DNA of 64,000 nucleotides from Lysobacteraceae bacterium UBA6001 (GTDB lineage Bacteria; Pseudomonadota; Gammaproteobacteria; Xanthomonadales; Xanthomonadaceae), in contig DJAN01000207.1 in assembly GCA_002429615.1 (NCBI GenBank), positions 10,348 through 74,347 of the forward strand, in the 5' to 3' direction. Positions 55,550 to 63,997 of this stretch are shown here, in pieces. The position numbers were made by a program, and so were the translations under genes. Within the stretch, counting starts at the first letter, position 1. Every line of letters starts with the position of its first letter. Under the pieces are notes generated by a model, which worked only from the letters and a program-made list of their open reading frames with translations, searched no databases and was not told the DNA's origin.

Positions 55550-55638
55550 TGGGTTCACGGCTACCGCGTGGAGGTCGTAGGCTGGTTCGACAACGACGTC
55601 TTCCCCTGCGTCGGCAGCAGGCCAGCGGCCCAGGCTCC
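55550..55638 (+). pseudogene. Integrase fragment B
   Basis: About 90 bases align to the intact integrase at residues 114-142: TGGGTTCACGGCTACCGCGT, then GGAGGTCGTAGGCTGGTTCG and ACAACGACGTCTTCCCCTG. Similarity is about 85-90 percent by eye. It breaks off at the left with the reversed pseudogene and at the right with the SDR gene's downstream region. Confidence 0.85.
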
Positions 55639-55668
55639 GTAACCGGCTTGCTGCCCGATATCGATGAC

Positions 55669-56688
55669 TCAGCCCTTCGGCCCCCCAATGACCGGAAGCA
55701 CGATCCCGTTCACATAGGATGCTGTCACCGGGGATGCCAAGAAGACGAACGCTGGAGACAATTCCTCGGGCTGTGCCGGGCGTCCCATCGCACTGTCCTT
55801 GCCGAACTCCGCCACTTCCTTGGCAGGCTTGTCAGCGGGATTGAAGGGCGTCCAGACCGGCCCAGGCGCAACGGCATTCACGCGAATGCCGCGCTCCAGC
55901 AAATTAGCCGCCAACGCCTTGGTAAACGCGTGAATAGCGCCCTTCGTGGCCGAGTAGTCGATCAGCTTGGGACTGCCGAACAGGCCTGTCTCGGAGCCAC
56001 AATTGACGATGGAAGCGCCGCGCTCCATGTGCGGCAGGCAGGCACGCGCCATCTGGATATAGCCCGCCACGTTTGTCTGGAGTGTCTCTTGCAGGTGCTC
56101 GTCACTGAGGTCCTCCAGCCTGTCGGAATGCAGCTGGAAGCCGGCGTTGTTGACCAGTACGTCGATCTTGCCGAACTTGCTCGCCACCTCTCGCGCGGCG
56201 CGGTTGCAGAACTTCGAGTCGGCTACGTTGCCCGGCAGCAGCAGCGCCTTGCGCCCCTCCTTCTCGACCCAACGCGCGGTCTCTTTGGCGTCTTCGTGTT
56301 CATCCAAGTAGCAGATGGCCACGTCCGCGCCCTCGCGGGCGAACAGCACCGCGACGGCGCGACCTATGCCCGAGTCCGCTCCCGTCACGATTGCTTTCAG
56401 CCCTTCCAGCTTCCCGCTGCCCTTGTACGCCTTCGCCTCGAAACGAGGCTTTAGCTCCAGCTCTGCCTCATGGCCAGGCTTCTTGATGTGTTGCGCAGGC
56501 ATCTTCGTGGGCTGCTTCACAGTACCCGCTTGTACCGCCTTCTTTTCCACTTTTCTCTTTTCGGGCGGCTTCTTGGCGTCGACCTCGGCTTGGAGCTTTC
56601 GTTGACGCTGAACGGTTGAGCTTGCGCCAGACGCGGACGCCGAAGCACTTTTCCGCGAGGTGGATGCGGGCTTCTTGGAAACAGCCAT
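55669..56688 (-). CDS. Short-chain dehydrogenase/reductase with basic N-terminal extension
   Basis: This 339-residue protein has a Lys/Ala/Ser-rich extension of about 95 residues (MAVSKKPASTSRKSASASAS to KPRFEAKAYKGSG). The SDR domain follows: cofactor motif TGADSGIGRAVA, then NNAG in VLVNNAGFQLHS, and the catalytic Ser-x12-Tyr-x3-Lys in NCGSETG and DYSATKG. The C-terminus PVTASYVNGIVLPVIGG is also typical. Closest in layout to YghA-like stress-related SDRs. The basic tail may bind nucleic acid or the envelope; its role is not known. GGAG-like sequence precedes the chosen ATG; an ATG four codons earlier is possible. Confidence 0.92.
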   Translation of the reverse strand: MAVSKKPASTSRKSASASASGASSTVQRQRKLQAEVDAKKPPEKRKVEKKAVQAGTVKQPTKMPAQHIKKPGHEAELELKPRFEAKAYKGSGKLEGLKAIVTGADSGIGRAVAVLFAREGADVAICYLDEHEDAKETARWVEKEGRKALLLPGNVADSKFCNRAAREVASKFGKIDVLVNNAGFQLHSDRLEDLSDEHLQETLQTNVAGYIQMARACLPHMERGASIVNCGSETGLFGSPKLIDYSATKGAIHAFTKALAANLLERGIRVNAVAPGPVWTPFNPADKPAKEVAEFGKDSAMGRPAQPEELSPAFVFLASPVTASYVNGIVLPVIGGPKG

Positions 56689-56850
56689 GTCGGACTCCAA
56701 GGCGATGAGAGCATCTACCCTTATCGCGATCCGGGTAGGAGTAACGTGACGACTGACTCTCTAACTCGCATCGACATCTACGCGGGATGCACGGCCACAG
56801 GTGAAGACTTCGCCGAACTCGCACTCCCCATCGCCCAAGGACACCTCACC

Positions 56851-57489
56851 ATGTGGCACCGCAACAGTCTGTCAATCGTCCTCGGGCTGCTGTTCCTGGC
56901 CTTTATCACCGCACAGACGGTTTCTGGTTGGCACGTGTACAACGCCGAGCGGGTCAAGGACGGGGCCGCGATGATCGGACTATTGGCCTACCTGCATTCC
57001 GGCCACTTTATCTCTTCGACTTTTGAGAACTGGGAGAGTGAGTTCCTCCAGATGGGCATGTACGTGGTACTCACTGTGAAGCTTCGGCAGGCCGGATCCG
57101 CAGAGTCAAAGCCCCTCGATCCTGCCGACGAGGAGGACAAGATGGCCCCTGGGACCACGCCGTGGCCGGTTCGAAAGGGCGGCATCTGGCTGAAGCTCTA
57201 TGAGAACTCCTTGGCAATCACGTTCGGCGCGCTTTTCCTGATGAGCTTCTGCCTTCATCTTTACGGGAGCTGGCGTCATGAGCTCGACGAACGTGCGGCG
57301 CAGCACGAGCTTCCCATCACCATTTGGAACCACCTATCCGCCTCGGAATTCTGGTTCGAGTCATTCCAGAACTGGCAGAGTGAATTCCTCGCGGTCCTTT
57401 CTCTTGTCGTCCTGACGATTTGGCTGCGCCAAAAGGATTCACCCCAGTCAAAGTCGGTCGCCGCGCCTCACTCGCAAACCGGCAGCTAG
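56851..57489 (+). CDS. DUF6766-like membrane protein (212 aa)
   Basis: Start MWHRNSLSIVLGLLFLAFIT with a second copy of the same design near residue 115 (WLKLYENSLAITFGALFLMS). There are four membrane spans arranged as two repeats, each followed by a conserved acidic-aromatic motif: FENWESEFLQMGMYVVLTVK and FQNWQSEFLAVLSLVVLTIW. Internal duplication is clear. Function unknown; family found in soil proteobacteria. It is divergent from the SDR gene over 160 bp, and the pair may share regulation. Confidence 0.84.
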   Translation: MWHRNSLSIVLGLLFLAFITAQTVSGWHVYNAERVKDGAAMIGLLAYLHSGHFISSTFENWESEFLQMGMYVVLTVKLRQAGSAESKPLDPADEEDKMAPGTTPWPVRKGGIWLKLYENSLAITFGALFLMSFCLHLYGSWRHELDERAAQHELPITIWNHLSASEFWFESFQNWQSEFLAVLSLVVLTIWLRQKDSPQSKSVAAPHSQTGS

Positions 57490-57585
57490 CCCGCGTCACT
57501 CGCGATCCTGTAGACGGGCCAACAACAATCTCCGCCGCACCGCGACGACATGTTCACGGACTCTGCTGAGAATCGAGGAGCTCTT

Positions 57586-57640
57586 CTTCGGAGGCAATAT
57601 GAACGGGGTAGTCGGCGTGGTGGTGTCGTTAAAGGCTACG
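57586..57640 (+). pseudogene. 5' fragment of the 'RHAS' family gene
   Basis: TCGGAGGCAATATGAACGGG and the next 25 bases match the Shine-Dalgarno and first codons (MNGVVGVVV) of the gene at 8192. The similarity stops after about 12 codons where unrelated sequence begins. It is a recombination scar of the older island. Confidence 0.7.
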
Positions 57641-57696
57641 CACCAGAAGCTGCCTGATGCCAGCAGGCAATCTGCACCAACAGCCCATACCCCCGC

Positions 57697-58011
57697 CTAT
57701 CGGCTCAACGCCCAACCCGAAGTAACCAACACGCCTACGAACAGCATGCCCAAGCCGCAGAAGCCCCAGACGCACATGTAGAACCAATAGGAGAACGGCT
57801 CGGTTTTCTGCGCAACGAACCGAAAGCGTTCGTAGATTTCTCCGTATATCCACCCCAGTTGCACCGCCCTGAGAAAGCAGCACCCCAGGATGCACAGGGA
57901 GATGCCCACGCCGGCCGGGCGGTCCTGTGGTGGAAGCCACGCCGAAGTGACCGCGCCGAGAACAGCGAGAATGCCCACCCACATCGCCGCGATGGTCTTG
58001 TCGCGGCACAT
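57697..58011 (-). CDS. Small inner-membrane protein (104 aa)
   Basis: MCRDKTIAAMWVGILAVLGA, VGISLCILGCCFLRAVQLGW and MCVWGFCGLGMLFVGVLVTS form three membrane spans, with the polar EIYERFRFVAQKTEPFSYWF between spans 2 and 3. Not recognised. It lies 20 bp after the glycan-transferase-like gene, so it is probably the third gene of that leftward operon. Confidence 0.72.
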   Translation of the reverse strand: MCRDKTIAAMWVGILAVLGAVTSAWLPPQDRPAGVGISLCILGCCFLRAVQLGWIYGEIYERFRFVAQKTEPFSYWFYMCVWGFCGLGMLFVGVLVTSGWALSR

Positions 58012-58031
58012 GCCTGCGCCTCGCGAGCGTG

Positions 58032-59108
58032 TCATCCCGGCAAAATCTCCCGCCACAACTTCCGCGCACGCCACCAGCGCCGCCACCATGGCGCCCAGCG
58101 CCGGCGCTGCGCACGCAGTCGTCCGTCCAGCACCTGCTCCACCGCCGCCAGCACCCGATCGGACGCTGCACCATCCCGCGAAGGATGCACCTGTGCCGCA
58201 TAGGCATCGACCTGCGCGCGCCTGGCCTGCGGATCGGCCAGCACGTCACGCAGCGCGTCATCCAGCGAATCCGCGCTATCCAGGTCATGCATGAAAGCCT
58301 GCGGCCGCCGATGCCGCAGCGTCACCACCGGCTTTCCCAGCAAGGCGAATTCCTCCACCACCGAACTGGTATCGCATACCAGCACGTCGGCGGCATGCAG
58401 CATGTCCGCCATCTGCTCCGCCTCCAGGAAGACCGCGTTCGCACCGGCCAACGCCTGGAACTCGGCACGCAGCTCAGGCGGCGACATCGGGTGCAGCGTC
58501 AGTAGCCAGTAGCGGTCGCCGCGGGCGACCAGCTCGCGCAGCACCGGCAAGCTCGCGCGCGCCTGGCTCAGCGGTTCGTTGAACGTCGAGGCGAACATCA
58601 CCACCGCCCTCCCCCGCGCCGCCGCGCGCAAGGCCGCACTCGCTTCATCCGGCCCCGCGAACAACGTATCCAGTTTCGGCCAGCCCGTCTCGACCACGGT
58701 GAAGTGGCCGTGCTGGCTTGCCAGCGCCTGCAGCGGCCCGGTCGTCGCCGGCCCATGGCTGCAGTAGAGGTCGAACAGGTCCTGGATGCGGAACTGGCCT
58801 TCGCGCGGATCCCGCTTGTGCAGGTTCAAACCATGGAACAGCTGCACTTGCACGCCAGGAAAGAACGGCGGGATGCGATTGACGGTAGCGAACACGGCCT
58901 CGGGCGCGAACGCGCGAAGCGCCCGCGGACTGCGCAGCCGGATCTCGTCGTTCGCCAGGTGCGCGGCCATCGCATCGGATGCCAGCCATCGCACCTCATG
59001 TCCCCGCGCCCGCGCACAGGCGGCGAGCGGCCGCAGGATCGGCAGCGCATAGCGTTCTGACACCAGCATCGCCCATCTGCGTGGACGCGGCGCGCGCTCA
59101 GGGGGCAT
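58032..59108 (-). CDS. CDP-glycerol:glycerophosphate glycerophosphotransferase-like protein
   Basis: The 358-residue protein begins MPPERAPRPRRWAMLVSERY. The C-terminal GT-B-like domain resembles the TagB/TagF family: VVMFASTFNEPLSQARASLP, DRYWLLTLHPMSPPEL, ADMLHAADVLVCDTSSVVEE and PQAFMHDLDSADSLDDALRD. Upstream VQVQLFHGLNLHKRDPREGQ is the first half of the same fold. In Gram-negatives such proteins add phosphoglycerol-type groups to polysaccharides. It overlaps the glycosyltransferase upstream by 11 bases. It ends with a basic Trp-rich tail that could touch the membrane. Confidence 0.85.
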   Translation of the reverse strand: MPPERAPRPRRWAMLVSERYALPILRPLAACARARGHEVRWLASDAMAAHLANDEIRLRSPRALRAFAPEAVFATVNRIPPFFPGVQVQLFHGLNLHKRDPREGQFRIQDLFDLYCSHGPATTGPLQALASQHGHFTVVETGWPKLDTLFAGPDEASAALRAAARGRAVVMFASTFNEPLSQARASLPVLRELVARGDRYWLLTLHPMSPPELRAEFQALAGANAVFLEAEQMADMLHAADVLVCDTSSVVEEFALLGKPVVTLRHRRPQAFMHDLDSADSLDDALRDVLADPQARRAQVDAYAAQVHPSRDGAASDRVLAAVEQVLDGRLRAQRRRWAPWWRRWWRARKLWREILPG

Positions 59109-60138
59109 GTGCGTCCAGACCATCGGGCACGCCGACCTCTGCCGCGGCGGCCATGGGCTCGGGCAAAGCGAATGCCGCCGCCAGTCGCACGCGGAATGCC
59201 CGGTCGTTGGCCACGTAGCGCTCGCGCGCGGCTTCGCCCAGGCGCAGGCAGTCGGCATCGTCCATGGCCAGCGCGTGCGCCACGCCGGCCTCGATATCAG
59301 CTACCCCCACGAGGTGCCGTCGATCCAGCCCGATCCGTGCACCGGGCTCACAACCGAGCAGCACGCCGCATGCGGGCGTCACCAGCTCATTCATCGGCGC
59401 GGCGTCGGTGGTGAGCACCACGGCCCCCACGCTCATGGCCTCGGCGATGTAATGACCGTAGCCCTCTACCTCGGATGGGCAGATATGGAAGCGATGCGCG
59501 TTCTGCAATCTGCGCAGCGTCGCGTCATCCAGATAGCCCACGCGCAGATCGATGTTCGCCGCGCTGATGCGCAGTCGTGCCTTGCGCGCGTTCTGCACCA
59601 CAGTGAGCGGCGGCCATTCCGGATGGCGCACCCAGGCCGCCAGCAGCGCGGCCGTCCCCTTGCTGGAGCTGCGCCCGGCCAGATGGAAGAACGCCCGCTG
59701 CCTCGGCACCTCGACATCGAGCCGATCCTCGCTGGTGAAGCCCACGTAGGTCACGCGGCATCCCAGCTGCTCGAAGATGTCCATGGCATGGTGTGATTTG
59801 CACAGCACCCGCTCGAAACGCGGCAGCCAGCGCAGCCAGGAAGGCCGGAACCACTCCGGGTTGGGCATCAGCAGGTTGCACCTGGCGCCCTCCAGCAAGG
59901 GCGCATAGACCCGCTCGACCAGCAGTTGCCGCTCGACGGGACCACACAGTGCCGCATACAACCGCCATGCCACCTGCCTCAGCCGGTTGTGCATGCGGTT
60001 GGCGCCAAACCCCATCGTCGCCACGCGGTGATGCCGCCCCAGAACCTCGGCGATCAGACGCAAATCCCGGCTCAAGCCCGCGCCGTTGTCGCGGGAAACC
60101 AAACGCAACGTCCCCAAACGCGCATCCTCGTCGGCCAC
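59098..60138 (-). CDS. Glycosyltransferase (GT-B, GT4-like)
   Basis: This 346-residue protein starts MADEDARLGTLRLVSRDNGA. Recognisable GT-B features are the nucleotide-sugar part HICPSEVEGYGHYIAEAMSV and GAVVLTTDAAPMNELVTPAC, with the E-x7-E pattern in EVEGYGHYIAE. The first domain contains FERVLCKSHHAMDIFEQLGC. It makes a surface polysaccharide or glycolipid with its neighbour; donor and acceptor are unknown. It is first in the three-gene operon ending at 57697. Confidence 0.88.
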   Translation of the reverse strand: MADEDARLGTLRLVSRDNGAGLSRDLRLIAEVLGRHHRVATMGFGANRMHNRLRQVAWRLYAALCGPVERQLLVERVYAPLLEGARCNLLMPNPEWFRPSWLRWLPRFERVLCKSHHAMDIFEQLGCRVTYVGFTSEDRLDVEVPRQRAFFHLAGRSSSKGTAALLAAWVRHPEWPPLTVVQNARKARLRISAANIDLRVGYLDDATLRRLQNAHRFHICPSEVEGYGHYIAEAMSVGAVVLTTDAAPMNELVTPACGVLLGCEPGARIGLDRRHLVGVADIEAGVAHALAMDDADCLRLGEAARERYVANDRAFRVRLAAAFALPEPMAAAAEVGVPDGLDAHAP

Positions 60139-60287
60139 CGTGAGACGGTGGCGGTGGTCCCTTCCCCGCCTGCATCATCACGGGCGGCAGGCCCCACGCA
60201 CAAGCCCTGCGACGGCTACACCATGGCCGGGAACGCCACACCATGCCGGGCGACGGCATGGAAGCGATCAGAAGCGCGACGCAGTCC

Positions 60288-61586
60288 TCAGTCCGTGCTC
60301 AACGCATGCCGCGAAGGCGGCAGCAGCGCCTTGTCCACCCGCGCCGACACGCCGACGCTGCGGCCGGCCAGGTTCGCCACATCGAAGCGCACCGCCGAGC
60401 CCAGCACCTGCGCCGCCTGCGACAAGGTCATCGCGTAATCCTCGCGCAGCCATTGCAGCAGCCCGGTGCTGGCAAAGCGCATCGCCTCATCCAATGAGCC
60501 CGCCTGCCCCAGCACCATGATCTGCGTCGGCGATTCCACGCGCGGCATATTGATCGCCTTGCCTTTGATCAGCCGCACCGAGAACACCACGTCCATCGAC
60601 GTCTCCAGCGCGTACTGCGAGGTCTCGCCATCGCCCTGCAGCGCATGTGCATCGCCCAGATACAGCAGCCCACCAGGCTGCTGCACCGGCAGGTAGACCG
60701 TGTTGCCCGCGATGACCTCGTTGAAATCCATGTTGCCGCCACTGCGCCCGGTATCGCCGGTCGACATCGCCGGCGCGCCGAAACCCGGCGCCAGCGCCAG
60801 CCCGCCCAGCATCGGCCGCAGCGGCACGGCGTAATCGGCCAGCGCGCCCTGTGCCTTTTCCGGGCGCGCTACGCCCTTGTCCCGGTCAAGCCGCCAGCGT
60901 ACCGGCTTGCCCAGCTCAGCGGCCTGCGGCACCAGGCTGCTGCCCAGTGCCCGCCCGACCACGCTGTCGAGGCTGTCGGCATAGTCGCGATTCAACGTCA
61001 GCCGTTCGATACGTACCGCCACCGTGTCGCCTGGCTCGGCACCGGCAATGAAGAACGGGCCGTTCTGCGGGTTGCCGAACAGCGCGCGCGTCACCCCATG
61101 TTCGTCCACGCCACCGGAATCCAGCGTGCGCGTGCCGACCTGGTCGCCGGGCCAGATCACCAGCACGGGCGGACGGTCGGCGTCGAAGGTATTCGAGTAA
61201 TCCGATGGCGTATAGGTCAAGGTCCGCGGCGCGGCCGGCGCGGCCGGCAGCCGCCAGCCGGTCACCGCATGGCGCACGCGACGCTGCGCGTCATTCGGAT
61301 CGGCGCTGTCCACCTCGCCCGCGAGCCGATCGCCCTGCACACGCAGGTCGTAGCGATCCTGCGCGCGGTCCTCCACCACCAGCTGCAGGCGTCCGCCGCG
61401 CAGGCTGCCGCGCGCGGCATCCCCATCGAGCGTGCCGCTGGCCGCGGCGCCGGTCGCTTCCAGCTGCAAGGTCGAAAACGCCGGATTGCCCCACAACTCG
61501 GTGCGCAGGATCCAGGTGTCCGCCGCGTTCGCCGTGCCGCCATACATCAGGATCGCGCCGAGCAGCGCGACAACCGCCTTGTCCAT
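60288..61586 (-). CDS. Secreted acetamidase/formamidase-family protein
   Basis: The 432-residue protein has a signal peptide MDKAVVALLGAILMYGGTAN with cleavage near ANA-AD. The domain typical of FmdA/AmdA acetamidases follows from about residue 145: FGNPQNGPFFIAGAEPGDTV, PMLGGLALAPGFGAPAMSTG, DTGRSGGNMDFNEVIAGNTV and VQQPGGLLYLGDAHALQGDG. The family hydrolyses formamide or short amides; residues 22-140 form an extra N-terminal domain. The periplasmic location is unusual but occurs in Xanthomonadaceae. The start was placed at the signal peptide; the frame is open upstream. Confidence 0.9.
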   Translation of the reverse strand: MDKAVVALLGAILMYGGTANAADTWILRTELWGNPAFSTLQLEATGAAASGTLDGDAARGSLRGGRLQLVVEDRAQDRYDLRVQGDRLAGEVDSADPNDAQRRVRHAVTGWRLPAAPAAPRTLTYTPSDYSNTFDADRPPVLVIWPGDQVGTRTLDSGGVDEHGVTRALFGNPQNGPFFIAGAEPGDTVAVRIERLTLNRDYADSLDSVVGRALGSSLVPQAAELGKPVRWRLDRDKGVARPEKAQGALADYAVPLRPMLGGLALAPGFGAPAMSTGDTGRSGGNMDFNEVIAGNTVYLPVQQPGGLLYLGDAHALQGDGETSQYALETSMDVVFSVRLIKGKAINMPRVESPTQIMVLGQAGSLDEAMRFASTGLLQWLREDYAMTLSQAAQVLGSAVRFDVANLAGRSVGVSARVDKALLPPSRHALSTD

Positions 61587-61718
61587 GGTGTACCCCCGAT
61601 CGATGACGCCATTTCGGCGGCCACCGCGGCGGGTGTCAATGTGACCAACGGCATGGCGGCGCAAGCAGGCACCCAACGCATGCCCGCTCCGGCACGCGCC
61701 AGGCGACGCCGCTTCCAA

Positions 61719-62231
61719 TCATTTGACGGTGCAGACCCCATTGGCACCGCCAGCGCCGGTATACGACACATCCATGGTCCCGTCCGGGCGTCGCGTGAGC
61801 GAAATCGTGACCCCGCCCTGCTTGGCCTCGAAATAATTGTCATTGAATTTCTTGAGGCTGGCTTCTTTCCCGTTGACGTAGACCGGGCCGCCCTCATCGG
61901 CGTGCACGTCGATGCCCGTGGGGCACGAGGCGTTCAACAACGGGATCAGGCCCGGCGAAGCGGCGGGCGCGGCGGCGCCGCCCGCTGACCGGTTCTCGAA
62001 CACCGCGCGGCAACCGTTTTCCACCCACACCGCGTGCTTCGACAATCCCCAGTTCACGCCTTCCTGGCACTTCGTCTTGCTCAGCTGACGCGCCACGACC
62101 ACCTCTCCCTGGGTGTTCATTTCTCACTCCTGCCGCTGCTTTCCCTTGGATTCGCAGGTCACCTGCTGGGCGAATGCACCGAAGGCAGCGGCGCTGCCCA
62201 TGAAGCCGATCAACCACACACTTGCGCGCAT
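61719..62231 (-). pseudogene. DUF3011 protein gene with an in-frame TGA at a conserved Cys position
   Basis: From ATG 62231 the frame reads MRASVWLIGFMGSAAAFGAF (signal peptide), AQQVTCESKGKQRQE, then TGA at codon 36, and continues in the same frame: EMNTQGEVVVARQLSKTKCQ, EGVNWGLSKHAVWVENGCRA. DUF3011 normally has 'CES...EC...QLS-x-T-x-C...W...V-x-x-GCRA-F', so the TGA stands exactly where Cys is expected. A 133-residue product can still start at the ATG two codons later (62120), with GGAG upstream, but it lacks the signal peptide. The C-terminal domain (VTISLTRRPDGTMDVSYTG) is intact. Nonsense mutation is the simplest reading; sequencing error and selenocysteine are alternatives. Confidence 0.78.
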
Positions 62232-62428
62232 ATCACGGACTCCTCTGGAGGAACGCGGCCACTATAGGCACGCATTTGTTAAGCCATGGAGAGACGTTTC
62301 CAACGCGCCGTGGTGCAAGCCTCCCGGCGACCTGCGACACTGTTCCGGCCGCTGGGGAGCGGCTCGGGACGCACCACGGCGCCCCCGCCTTCCCGCACGG
62401 ACCGCCCACACCGCCTCATGGAGAGACC

Positions 62429-63220
62429 ATGCGTTACCCGCCGCTGACCGCCGCCCTGCTCGTGTCCCTGTCCGCCTGCACCGCCGTCTCGCCCGAACCC
62501 GGCCAACAGGCCGTGCTGGTCGACAAGCCGCTGATCTTCGGCAACGGCGGCGTGCGCCTGGACGACGTGCGCAACCCGGGCCGCACCTACACCTGGTTCA
62601 CCACCGACAAGATCTACATCGATGTGACCCCGCAGACGGTGCAGGTCGGTTTCGACGATTTCTCGTCCAGCGACAACATCCTGCTCGACTTCTCCACCCA
62701 GATCCAATACCGCATCACCGCCCCGGCGCTGCTGCTCTCGCGCTTCGGCCAGAACTGGTTCCAGAACAACGTGGCCAGCCAGTACGCGGCGATCGTGCGC
62801 GACCAGGTCAAGCGCTACGACATGACGCGGATGATGAGCGATCCGGAAACCGCCAAGCAGATCGACGACGCGGTCACCGCCAGCGTGCGCGCCTTGGTGA
62901 AGGAGCAACAGCTGCCGATCGAGATCCAGAACATCACCCTCGGCCGCGCGCGTCCGAATGCCAACGTGCTGGAACAGATGAACCTCACCGCCGCGCAGCA
63001 GCAGCGCGTCAAGACGCTGGCCGAGGCCACCAACGCCGAGCGCCAGCGCGAGCAGGAGCAGGTCGCCAAGGCCGACGCCGACAACGCCTATCGCAACCGC
63101 ATGGGCCTGTCGCCGGAGCAGTACCTGGCCAGCCAGATCGCCGAGCTCAACGCCAGCGCGTGCAAGGAAGCCAAGGCCTGCTACATGGTGCCCTCGGGCA
63201 CGACCGTGGTCGCGCACTGA
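62429..63220 (+). CDS. SPFH/Band-7-like lipoprotein (263 aa)
   Basis: MRYPPLTAALLVSLSACTAV has the lipobox SLSAC with the lipidated Cys at position 17. The mature part is an SPFH domain: TWFTTDKIYIDVTPQTVQVG, LLDFSTQIQYRITAPALLLS and YAAIVRDQVKRYDMTRMMSD. A coiled coil follows (QMNLTAAQQQRVKTLAEATN, ERQREQEQVAKADADNAYRN), and it ends EACKACYMVP-like with two cysteines (ACKEAKACYMVPSG). SPFH proteins scaffold membrane microdomains; here anchoring is by lipid instead of a membrane span. Divergent from the DUF3011 gene; no other gene in the 200-bp gap. Confidence 0.88.
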   Translation: MRYPPLTAALLVSLSACTAVSPEPGQQAVLVDKPLIFGNGGVRLDDVRNPGRTYTWFTTDKIYIDVTPQTVQVGFDDFSSSDNILLDFSTQIQYRITAPALLLSRFGQNWFQNNVASQYAAIVRDQVKRYDMTRMMSDPETAKQIDDAVTASVRALVKEQQLPIEIQNITLGRARPNANVLEQMNLTAAQQQRVKTLAEATNAERQREQEQVAKADADNAYRNRMGLSPEQYLASQIAELNASACKEAKACYMVPSGTTVVAH

Positions 63221-63228
63221 GTCGCATC

Positions 63229-63257
63229 GCGAGGGCGTCGTGCCTCGACGCCCTCGC
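63229..63257. terminator. Bidirectional hairpin between convergent genes
   Basis: GCGAGGGCGTCG and CGACGCCCTCGC are perfect 12-bp arms with a five-base loop. No T-run follows, but the position between two converging stops fits termination. Confidence 0.65.
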
Positions 63258-63268
63258 CCGCCGCAGGC

Positions 63269-63997
63269 TCAGCTGCGGAAGCCGATCCGGCGATGCGTGC
63301 CATCGCAGTAAGGCTTGTTGGCCGAACCTCCGCAGCGGCATAGCCGCGTGCTGCTGACTCGGTTGATCGTGCGCCCGGTGCCGCAGCAGATTTCCAGGTT
63401 GCCGGTGACCGACAGCGGCCCGTTGATCTCCGCCTCGATCTCCAGCGCGCCGCCACGCTGCGCCAACGGTTCGGAAGCGACCGTCGCCGGCTCGCCCGTC
63501 GCCTGGAAGTGGATGTCGTTGTGGCTGCCGTCGCAGAACGGCTTGTGCTTGGAGGCGCCGCATCGGCACAGCACCGCGCGCATGCCGATCGCCTCACCGT
63601 CGAGCACGATCTGCGCGCGCAGGCCGAGCGGGCCGTTCTCGCGCAGCTGCACCAGGTTGACCGGCGGCGGCGCTTCTTCGGCGCCACCATCGTGGCGGCG
63701 GTAGCCGATCGCACCGGACGGACACAGATGCGCGATGGTGACCAGTTCCTCGACGCTGGCGGCGGCCGGATCGATCCAGGGGCCTTCGACATTCGCCTTG
63801 AACACGCCGGGCAGCGCGAGCACGCAATGCCGGGCGTGGATGCAGCGTTCGCCGTGGTAGAGGAGGTCGACGTGTGGGCCGGGAATGCGCTGCACGCCGT
63901 GGCCTTCGTCGATGGGTTCGGGGATCGCATGCGGCGCGGAGGAAGCCGGCGCGGCAGGCGCTGACACCGCGGCAGCTGCCACGGCCGTCACCGCCAC
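63269..63997 (-). CDS. CDGSH iron-sulfur protein with N-terminal 4Fe-4S-like domain (start may lie beyond the window)
   Basis: The protein has a divergent ferredoxin-type domain (GPHVDLLYHGERCIHARHCV, then LCPSGAIGYRR). Two CDGSH iron-sulfur motifs follow: CRCGASKHKPFCDGSH and CRCGGSANKPYCDGTH, each binding one 2Fe-2S by three Cys and one His. It is likely a cytoplasmic redox or iron-sulfur transfer protein. The frame is open to the window edge from a GTG at 63997, and the first 25 residues are Ala/Pro-rich, so the true start could be outside. Confidence 0.9.
   Translation of the reverse strand: MAVTAVAAAAVSAPAAPASSAPHAIPEPIDEGHGVQRIPGPHVDLLYHGERCIHARHCVLALPGVFKANVEGPWIDPAAASVEELVTIAHLCPSGAIGYRRHDGGAEEAPPPVNLVQLRENGPLGLRAQIVLDGEAIGMRAVLCRCGASKHKPFCDGSHNDIHFQATGEPATVASEPLAQRGGALEIEAEINGPLSVTGNLEICCGTGRTINRVSSTRLCRCGGSANKPYCDGTHRRIGFRS

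Larger units (their letters stand above)
54794..57640. mobile_element. Degraded older island in tandem at the same ssrA site
   Basis: Directly after attR the sequence repeats the DNA that follows attL (terminator and ATGnGCGACGCAGTGCGAGC to 54891) with several substitutions. Two fragments of a sibling integrase follow (54916-54943, 55550-55638), plus a frameshifted copy of the 6657-6974 gene and, at 57586, a fragment of the 8192 gene family. Both repertoires overlap with the prophage's left arm. The right limit is not clear and no third att core is visible. Confidence 0.75.
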
